This document shows positions 8,469-18,600 of a DNA stretch of 40,997 nucleotides, one piece after another. Within the stretch, counting starts at the first letter, position 1, and the number at the start of each line of letters is the position of its first letter. The notes under the pieces were generated by a model. It searched no databases. It was not told where the DNA came from and saw only the letters and a program-made list of their open reading frames with translations. This DNA is from a virus. Location: positions 1 to 40,997 of IMG/VR virus record IMGVR_UViG_3300044715_000358; one strand, given 5' to 3'. A program made the translations under genes and the position numbers.

Positions 8469-9611
8469 TTATTTATTTCTGCTCAGACGTTCAAGGAAAA
8501 TTGCTGTTTCTGCAATTCTTTCCCAACTTCTATTAACAAGACCCGATGAATGCTTTTCATCATCCAGAGACTTAATCAAGAACGGTGCATGAAGTGGGTC
8601 TTTACTCCACTCGATAGACGCATCTTTGAATTCGTATAGTGGGTCATTGAAAACTTGCAAACTCTTTACATCGACTGCTTCTTCAGCTGCCGACTCTGCA
8701 TCCGATGCTATTTCGCCCATTTCTTCCAGGACTATCTTCATCTTTGTGATGAGCATCTTTGATGCTTCTTGAGCCTTTGTAGAAGCCTCTTGCAAGGCGT
8801 TTGGCTCATCACGAAGAACCTGAAGCCAGTTGGCCAAGTAGTGGGCGTGGTCTTCTCTTGGTTCCGCAGAAAGCCCGAACATTGCAAGCAAGAATGCTGA
8901 ACCAAATTCTGCAATGAGTTCTTCTCTTGCATACTCTGGTGAGCCAAACTGGTTCATGTTTTTTCTGTCAAGCCTTGACGAATGGCCGGTCCAGTGGACA
9001 AGCTCGTGAGCAAGAGTTCCATAATAGCCCTCTGGTGTCTTGAAGAGTTCAAATGGAGGCATAACAACATGGTCTTCACGAGGAGAGTAGTAAGCCCTGC
9101 TTCCGTCTCCCGTGTTGATTGTTGCACCAATTTCCTTGATTGCGTCCTCAAGTTTTCCGACTCTTTGCTCTGGAGTAAGAGCATCGGTTGGAAGCTTCAA
9201 GAATTCTTCGCGGTCAATACCCTCAACCTGGTCGAGGTTGAACACGTGTGCGGTTGTGAAATAGATACCCTTAGACTTGCGAACCTTCTTGCCTGTATCT
9301 GGGTCAATTTCATCTCCAAACATCGTTTTAGGCATAAGAATCGCAGTGGCTTTTTCACCCTTCTTTACGCTTCCGCCGAGCTTCTTCCATTGCTGGAATC
9401 CGCCCCAATGAGGAGTTGCGTAGCCCTTTTCTTCTGCTGCAAGCATGAGAGCAAAGAGGTTTCCGCCTGAGTACATATTCTTTGTAGAAGCGTTTCTCGG
9501 CATATTGCCGGCCTTGTGCCACGGTGCTTCCCACTTGCCACCATCTTTTTGTGACTTTTCAATCATGTTGATGAGATGGCTTGTGAGGTTTTGGTAGTAC
9601 TCTTCTGCTTT
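8469..9611 (-). other. ArdC-like antirestriction/zincin module at the C-terminus of polyprotein A
   Basis: Residues 3793-4172, following RLSSG at 3788. The N-terminal part has the ArdC single-strand-DNA-binding pattern (Y-Y-Q-N-L-T ... W-E-A-P-W-H ... N ... Y-x-G-x-N ... W-G-G-F-Q-Q-W ... V-K-K-G-E-K-A), then F-F-T-T-A-H-V-F-N-L-D-Q. A zinc site H-E-L-V-H (3994-3998) follows, with a downstream E-E-L-I-A-E-F-G-S-A. ArdC of plasmids protects entering DNA from restriction, and relatives occur in phages. A packaged copy would be present at the moment of DNA entry. The last 60 residues are not recognised. Confidence 0.85.
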
Positions 9612-12600
9612 TCCTGAAGAAAGTCTTGTGCCTTCTGGTACTCCAAAGTCAATTCCAGTTACTGGAACAGCCTTCTTTTTTCCGCCAGCCTTGCTGATAG
9701 AAGCTTCAACTTTAAGAAGTCGTCGATTTATGTCGTCACCCATTCCGTATGGACCTTCGGTCCAGCCCGGCATCGCGCTCATCATTTCTTCAAGCTGTGG
9801 ATGAAGTGTTCCGAGTCGGCCGTCTTCTCCACCGATTCCGCCTTGGTATGCCTTATCGATTTTAATCATTGCAGCAGCAATTTTGTCATCTATTGCTTGC
9901 ACCCAGTAGTTGTCCTCGGTGTTCCCCCACTTCTTGATTGCGTCTGCTCTTTCTCCCTTGAGTCTTTCAATCTTGGAAAGATTGTCTTCTATCTCTTCAA
10001 GTGTTTCATCCAGTTTTTCTCTTGCTATTTCGAAATGTCTTTCTACATCATCAATGTAGGAATCTAGTCGAACAAACGAATCAATCATTTCTTCAATTTC
10101 TTCCAGTGGGAATCCAGCTTTTACTAGTTCGTCTTGGTAGTCGTACACGCTAAATCCTTGAGTGTTTTTGCGATTCATTGTGAAAAGTTCGGAAATTGCT
10201 TGTCTTGTCTTGAGCGCTTTTTCAACATCTTCTAAATTTCTATGTGGAGTCTTTCTTTGAATCAGCGGCTCCCTGTCGAATCCAGGATTAGCGGGTGTTG
10301 CATCTTTTGCGGCTTGACTAATATTGCTTGGAACAAGCTTCCCGTTTTCGTCTTTGAATGGAAGGCTTTCTCCGCTTGAAAGTCGAGAAGTATTGCCTTC
10401 TCTACGAGCAGCAGCATCGTTCATAGCGTCAGCTCTTCTGCTTGAAGATGTTCTTGCTACAAACCTTTGACCTGAAGACATTCTTGGCGCACCGGGAACA
10501 GCAGAGCTAAGGTTGTCAACATATCCGCCAGTTTCGTCCTTGGGGAAAAGTTCGTCTTGACTTATTTCTGGGTATCCAGACCTTGCGAGAGCATCGTTCA
10601 CTCGCCCAAGCAGTTCAGAAAGTTTAGCATCGCTAATCATTCCGTCTTCCTTCATGTCACCCTTGATGGATACGCGACCTTCTTTGATTCGCTTTTCCCA
10701 TGCTTGCTTGCGGCCAAAAGAAGCAGTAATTGCCTCAATCAGAACAGCTACTGAATTGGGAACGCCTTCTTTGTTCATTTTGTCTTTTATTCTCAACAAA
10801 GCGGCATCGGAAAGCATTCTTGAGTCATATTCGGCAGCCAATGAATCAAATCTTGAATCACCAAGACTTGCCATTGCTTCTTTCATGTTCTTAAACTTTC
10901 CAGAAGCAACAAGAGCATGCATAAACTCGTCGGAAATTCCCAATTTTTTAAGGTCACTTTTTGTTGGTGCCCTTGTGACCGACAAAGGAGTCAGTCCTAC
11001 TTTTGCACTAACTTCATTCATTGCTTCAATAAGCCTGTTCAGCTCTTCAGTTGAAGGTTCTGGATTTTTAGAATCTCTTTCAACCCCAAGAATGTCCATC
11101 ATGTTTGAAGCAGTAACGCTATGTCCACGCTTAATCCACTTTGCTGCAAATTCCTTGTCAGCCATTACGGTTTTTTCGCCAACTCTTGCCTGAGATGGTG
11201 CTCTCGTTGGCTCTAGCTGTTCTGACCTTCTTGCGGCTCGTGGTGCTACTGCAAATTCTGAATCCACTACTGGGTTCCTGAACGAGCCACTACGAGCATT
11301 CCACTTAGGGTTGTCAAAAATTGCTTCCGAGTTAAAACGCTCTACTGGAGATTCGTAAACAGGCTCTGGTGGGTTTTTGCCTCTTGCTAGTTCAGCATCA
11401 AATTGTTCTCTTGAAAGACTGTCCCATTTTTCTTTAGACCAGTTAACCCTGCCTTGTTCGTCAAGGTCATATTCCGGGGTAGCGATATCGCTATGGCGAA
11501 CCCACTTTGGAGCACCATCAAATCCCCAGATTCTTGTTACGTCCTCATTACCAAGCTGGCCAGCCTCTAGGTAATGTTTTCCTTCCTTGAGGTCGTCAAG
11601 CATGTCTGCAGCCGTTCCCGCCATGATGTATACGGGCTTGCCGTCAAGCATGTCTTGCGCATCTTTTTCTGGTATGCCAAGAATTGAAGAAATACGTTGA
11701 GCGTCTCCAATTTCGCGAAGAGTTCTGATGGCATCTTCTTCGTTTACTTCAATAAAGTCAAGAAGCCTGCCTGCGTCAACGGGCCAGCCGTTGTTTGACG
11801 AATATTCCATATCTGGATTAGCAATAATCTTTTTTGCAACTTCTGCATTAAGAATATGAGATTCCTTACCCTTTGGAACAGAACCAAGTATGCCCAGCAT
11901 GTCGGACGGGATTACTGCGGTACCCGGGTCACTGTGGAACGCATCCAACGATGCGCGGACCTGTTCTCTGCTGTTGTACTTGCCGCTGCCGGTTGGAGGT
12001 GGTCCAAAGTATTCTCCAGAAGAAAGTCTTCTTTGGATTCGTGAACCCGACTCGCCATCTGGCGCAAAACGGGCTCCAGAATAGAACCTGTACGGGCGAG
12101 TGTAACCGTCGTCCGTTTGGCTATTCTCTAGCCATTTGGGGAGGTTGTTCCATTCTTGCAATGCCTCAAGGACATACTTACCAAGTGGTGCTTCTTTTTC
12201 TTCGGCAACTTCAAAAACATCTTTGTTAAAGAATTCCACAAACATTTGCGTGTCATCATCGTCTTCGCGTATTTGTTTTAACGCTTTAATTATGTCTTCT
12301 TTTGGAAGGCCTTCTAAGTCGCGTAATTGCTTATAGTATGGCTCGTATGCTGAAGGTCTTTGCGTGTTTTCAAAAATGTCTGTTATTTCTGAAAGATTTT
12401 CTGCAGTAAATTCCCATGGCGATGGAGGGTTTTGGCCCCATGTTTCATGAGAGCTCCAAAAGTCGGAAAGGAATTCATCTGTTTCTTCTGGGAAATCCCT
12501 CCATGAATCAGATATAGACCTGTAATCGTCGCTTGCCATGTCTATCCACTTATCGGAGTCGTCGTCTGGTGGGTTGTCGAGATAGAATCCAGAACCACCA

Positions 12601-15600
12601 GCAGAAAGTCTTTCACCAGAAGAGAATTCTGCTGCTGCAGGTCCCTCACGGCGCTTGCCTGGAATTGTTTGAGCACGGAGCCTATTGCCATCAGCAAAGT
12701 TTTGACGGTCTTCATCGCTCCATGGACGCTGTCCACGAGCACGACTGTTCTTGCCCTTGCCCTGTCTTCTTGCAATGCTTCTTCCAGAAGACAACCTGGC
12801 GGAACGAGCGTTTGGCTTCTCGTCTGCATCTGTTGTGTGGTTAAAAACCCAATCGAGTGAACCGAGGTCAATTTCTTCTTCTGCTCTAGTTACAGCAACA
12901 TAAGACAACCTAAGTTCCTGCTCGTTTGGCATAACCCATTCTTCGAGTTCTTCGTCAAATTTTGGCTTTCTGAAGTCTGACCAAATTTTCACTTTTCCAG
13001 ATTCAAGGCCTTTTGATGTATGTGCTGTTTGTATCTTTACATAATCGTTAGGGTCTAGCTTTTCTATGTCTTCTTTTCTTGTGAGAATATTGTCTAAAGC
13101 ATTACGTAGTCCTGGTATTGAATTCTTTTCCAATAAACCATCGAGCATGTTTAGTCTGTTATTGTCCGCAGAAGCAACTTCTTTTTTAAATTCTTCGTAC
13201 GTTGTTATTCCTTCAAGGTCCGCGCTGAATTCTGGCCTACTTGTCATTCTCTCTCCGCGAGAATTTGTCCAATAGGGTTCGCCTTTTTCGGCATTCTGCA
13301 TCCACTCAATATTGTCAATAAAGTTTTGTAAATCTTTTTTGAAATTTGCGCTTCCGTAAACTTTCTTTTGTCCGCCACCCTCTTCAATTACTTCCATGGT
13401 TGCGGCTATGGCTCCACCATTGCTGCGACAAAGAATCATTGTTGCGTCTAAAACGCTCATTTCGGTAACAACTTCACCTGGAACATCAACACGAGAGCCG
13501 TTTTTGCCTGCTCTTGTCTTTTTTCCGGTCATGCGTTCTTTTACCCCAAGCAAAGTCAAGAACCTGTTGCCTATGCCTGCTATCTTCGCTCCGAATCTGT
13601 ACGATTCGGTTATCGGCATATCGTATTCAGCTTCTACTGCATCCAAGGTTGAGCCATCAGCTCCACGCCAAGCATTGATTGCCTGATTGGTGTCACCAAT
13701 GTATATTTTTTGTGCAGACTTAGAATCTTTCATCATTTTTGCAAACACAGGGTTAATATCCTGAGCTTCGTCAACCATGATTACGTTTACGCCATCAGTG
13801 CCACCAAAACTTGCAACATCTGGTTTAGTCAGTGCCCACATCTTTGTTAGATGGTTAGACTCAAGACCAAGCATTCCTTGCTTTTTTAAGTTGTCCCTAT
13901 CCTGTTGCAGGTCTTCCCACATCTTGTTGGCATATTTTAATACGTTAGGCATTATTGGGCTGTCTTCAGGAATTGCTAAAGGTCCATTAAATTTCCCAGT
14001 AAAATGCTGTGGTCCTATTTTTTCGTCTGAACTTATTGAGTAAGCGTTTACGCCTTTAGCAACAATTTTGTAAATATCTGTGGGAGTTAATTCAAGTGGT
14101 GCATCACCATCTCGCGGTATAAAAGCTCCCTTGATTCCAAGATATGCTGCCTTGCCTACGTACGACCTAACCGAGTCATCCATGGACGCTTTTCCGGCTT
14201 CATACAGTTTGGTTTTTAGACCAGGCCTAAGACCTGGAGAACCACCAGCCCCTATCATGGCTTTAAACGCAATACCGTCCATCGTCATAACGGAAACATT
14301 GTCACCCATTCCGCGAGCTTCAGCATCGCTCTTGGCGTCTCTGTTGAAAACTAAATAAAGCACTCTTGCGCTTGGGTCTTGAGCGGCCAAACGATTGGCA
14401 AAACTTATTACTGTTGTTGTTTTACCTGTTGCTGCTAAAGCTCCAACTTTTACGTCAGAGCCTGTCATCATGGCGTCAATCGCATCAGCCTGTTCTGGGT
14501 TTGGCTTAAACTCGGCTTCAGGGTAATCGTATGGTACAACTTCGTCTATGCCTATTATCTTGCGAGGCTTACCAGAGTACTTTTCCAGTCTTGGACCCTT
14601 GCTTGGCCTTTTTGGGGTTGGAGCACCGGCTGATGTTGGTTTAGAACCTCTTCCAACAATCTCGGCCAATTTGGCCCACTGCGCATCACTTAGTTTTCCA
14701 CGATTTCTCTCATACTGACCAACAACGCTTTCGATGAAAGTATTTCCTCGCATGACTCTTGCGCCATCGATTAAGCCTTCTTCATCTTTTCTTGCTGCTC
14801 TTTTTGGCTTTGGTGGTGCAAAACCACCAGAAGAGAACCTTTCTCCGCCGCTTTCTTCTGAAGAGAAGTCTGGGTGAAGTTGAGGGAAATCTGCAAGATA
14901 TCCATCGATGTTGAGTCCGCCGTCTTCCAGGACGCTAACCATGCTTGGGTTATTTTCTGAAAGTCTGTCCTTGATTCCGTTGAAGACTGCAAGCTGTTCC
15001 CTGTCTGACATGTCATCAAATGAACGAGCTTCCGCAATATTGAACCTGCCCGAACCGCCAGAAGACAGTCTATTTCCTCTGTTGAGTGGCTTTACACCGT
15101 ATCTTTTTGCATTTTCAATGTCAAGAGAGAATTTTGAACTTGTAGCACCCTTTTCCACCATCTCGGTGATGTGTTTGTCGAAAGCAATTTGCTTGAGGCG
15201 CTTTAGTTCTCTTTCGGCTGTGTCGATTATCGAACCTGGAGCCCTTGTTCCAGTGCCTTCAAGCTCCCATTGAATAGCGGTCTCAATATCAAACGCCGCC
15301 CGACCAACTTCGCTACTTCTAAAATAGAACCGGTCATTAATTTTTGCCCAGTCTTCTATGCTGAAGTCAGCAATGCTCCACTTGGGCTCTGGGGTCATTG
15401 TTCCTATTTCAACATATGGAGGTATTGCGTGTGAAACCAGTCCCTCAATCTTGTCGATATTAAAGCTTCTGTAGGCACCATTGCCATCGTCTGCGGTTTC
15501 GTCCCAGGCTCTAAAGAAGGCAATGCCTTTTTTGCTTGTCCCAAATGATTCTGGATACACAGAGCGCTGTTTACCATCGTAGGTAAAATGAAGAATGTCT

Positions 15601-18600
15601 TCTCTAGACGCAGCACTTCTTGCGCCATTACTGTTGTTAGCAACTGCTTCAGCTACGCGTCTTGCGTTTGAGCCTAAGTCATCAGGTCTACGAACCAAAT
15701 CTTCCGCGCGCAAGCTCTCAGGTTTTGGATTTACTGCCTCAGCCCAGGAGAACTCTTCCTGCATGCTGCGGTTGGTGGCCAGTTGAAGCCCATGTTCTCT
15801 TGCTTCTTTTGCTAAATCCTGAATAGATGTTCGTTGTGTTCTGTCAGAAAGAAGCGCTTCAACGACTGCTTCGTCGATATTTGCAAAAGCATCTTCCGCA
15901 TAGTAGTCATGGAAAGAGTGTCCGTAAGCGTCTCTTCCACGGAACCTTTCACCGTCTAGTGCTGAACGCGGAACACCATTTTCTACCATCCAGTCGTAAT
16001 AGTTTATACCACCTGAGGAAAGACGAGAATCTTCTGCATGGCTTTCGTTCCATTGCTCGGCGTAATCCGCGAGTTCGCTTGGGGTCATTTCTGAAAGCAT
16101 TGCATTTTGCTCTGCCATCTCCCTGTAGAACTTAGTGATGCGGTCTTCTTTTGCTTTCCGCCTATCTTGGGCTCTGGCAAATTGAGCCCCCCGTTCTTCC
16201 AGTTCAGCTTTTCGCCTGTCTTGGGCTCTGGCAAATTGAGCCCCCAGTTCTTGCTTTTCTTCGTCGGTAAGTTCCCTACCAGAGGAGAATCTTGGGTCCC
16301 TGTCTCTCCAGGTTTCTTCGTCCATCCAAGCGGCGTAATCGGCTGCTTCTTCTGGAGTCATGTTGTTAAACTTGTCGGTTACAGTCTGTGCGCGAGCATA
16401 GTCATCCGCCATTGCCTGCAGGTCTTCGTCAGTCATTTCTGGTTGTGACTCTAAGTAGCGGTCGTAGTCTTCCCGTGCGTCGCCTACATCTTTTTTGACT
16501 TGCTCAAGAATTGGTTCAACACTTTCTGCCCTGACATTTAGCGCGTAGGCCAAGTCTTCCGCAGTCATTCCTTCATAGTCTCCTGCAAAAATAAGCTCAG
16601 AAAAGATTGCTTCTTTCAAGTCTTCTGGGTTTTCGTAAGAATTTATGTAGTTATCTTTTCTACTTCCACGCTTAGCACCAGAAGAGAATCTGCCCATTTC
16701 GTCAAATTTTGGACCTGACGTGCTGTATCTTCCACCGTAACCAAGACCCGACTGTTGTAGCCATGCTTGGTAAGCGGGGTCATCTCCACCGTATGGACCA
16801 AATTCAGGCCTGTTTACATACAAGAATGAACGAATAGCATTCATGTATGACTCTTTGTAATTGTCAGAGTACAGGTCAGAATTAAGAACGCTGTCTATTT
16901 CGCTTGTCAATAGAGGGGTATGAGCCATGTACCAAGACTTGTAATCAACGGTCCCCTTCTTGGCGAAGAAGTCTTTCTTTGAAGGCTTTCCTGGCTTATC
17001 AAAGAACTGCATGAATTGATTAGTTTCGTTTTGGTAGTTGTCCTCGAAACGCAATTTTGCAACGTTTGTAGCAAACTCTCTTGCGCGATACCAATCTTCA
17101 CTTTGCCACTTTGGGTCACCGTTGTACATCGGTACTTCAACAAACCAGCCATTGTTCTTTATGAAGGCAGCAACATCTTTTTCATATGCATCACGTTCTG
17201 CTTTTTCAGCAGATGAATCCATCCTGAGTGGATTGCGCTCAACATGGCGCATCTCCCTGAGGCCTGATGCACCTTTCTTGTCAAAATCTATACCAGAAGA
17301 GAATCTGTTGCTTTCTAATTCCATCTCTCCGGCGACTGACAGGTTGAATCCATTAGCACGCTCAAGTGCGTTTTCAAGAGCTATCTCACGCTCGTAATTG
17401 CCGCCGTCATGGTTTTTTGACATCTCTTCGATTAATGGAACTGCGCCACCAAACCTCTTGTTGTATTCTGCGTCTCCAAGGTATTCTCTCGCAATGTTTT
17501 CTGTTCCATCAGCAAAACTTAATATCTCATCATTTGCCTGTTGTAACGCATCTCCTGCTTCGTCTTCGTCCATTCCATCAAGGTCCGGCATTGTTGGCTT
17601 GGTCAGACTGCTTACTTCTGAGGCTGCGTTCTTAAACTGTGCAGCGTGTTCTGCTTGGTCTTCGGCATCCATCTCAGCAAGCATTTCGTATGCTTTTTCG
17701 AGTTCATCGTCAGCTGTACGACCATCTCTGAGCCCCTTGATTATTGGGTGGTCTTCCTCGTCGATAACACCTCTTGCAAGTAAGAAATCAGCGAGCTCCC
17801 TAGGGTCGTCTCCTGCTTCATCCTCTGCGGCATCTATCCATGTTCTCTGACCAGAGGAAAGACGTCCGAATGGGTTTTCTACAGCCGTAAACTGGGTTGA
17901 ACGCCTTTCTGCTCTGCTTTCTGCTTCAGCTTCAGCATCCATCTCGGCAAGCATTGAAAATGTTTTTTCAAACTCGTCGTCGGCGGTTAAACGGTTTCTG
18001 AGCTTCTTGACTCTTGGGTGGTCTTCTTCAAGTATTCCTTGTTCAATCAAGAAATCAGCAAGTTTTTTAGGGTCATTTCCTGCTTCTTTTTCTGCAGCAT
18101 CTACCCAATATCCTTCACCGGAGGAGAATCTTGGGTCCCTGTCTCTCCAGGTTTCTTCGTCCATCCAAGCGGCATAATCTGCGGCATCTTCTGGAGTCAT
18201 GTCTGCAAAGTCTGCGCTTCTTTCTGCGTCAGCTTTTCTTATTTCTACGTCCTCTTTGCCTATTTCTTCGCTGATTAGTTTGTAGTTTCTTTCTGCCCAC
18301 TTCTTAGCCGCGCTACTTGACGTGAAAACTTTGTCATGTTCGTATTCGTTAGCATTTTGTCCACCGTTACGTCTAGCGTCCGCAAATCTAGTTACTACAA
18401 ATCCATCTTTGGAGTTGCCTTGTATTAGGTAACCACCATCAATATCCGGCGCGTCCATCTCAATGCCGTCATCAGTTTTTGTCCACTCACCAGAGGAAAG
18501 GCGCTCTGCCGAAGACGGAGTTATCTTGTCGAGACTAAAAAGCTTTCTTGCCCCAGTGTCGTCTTGGGCAGTCAAGTTCCACTTACCAGTTTTATTGTTC

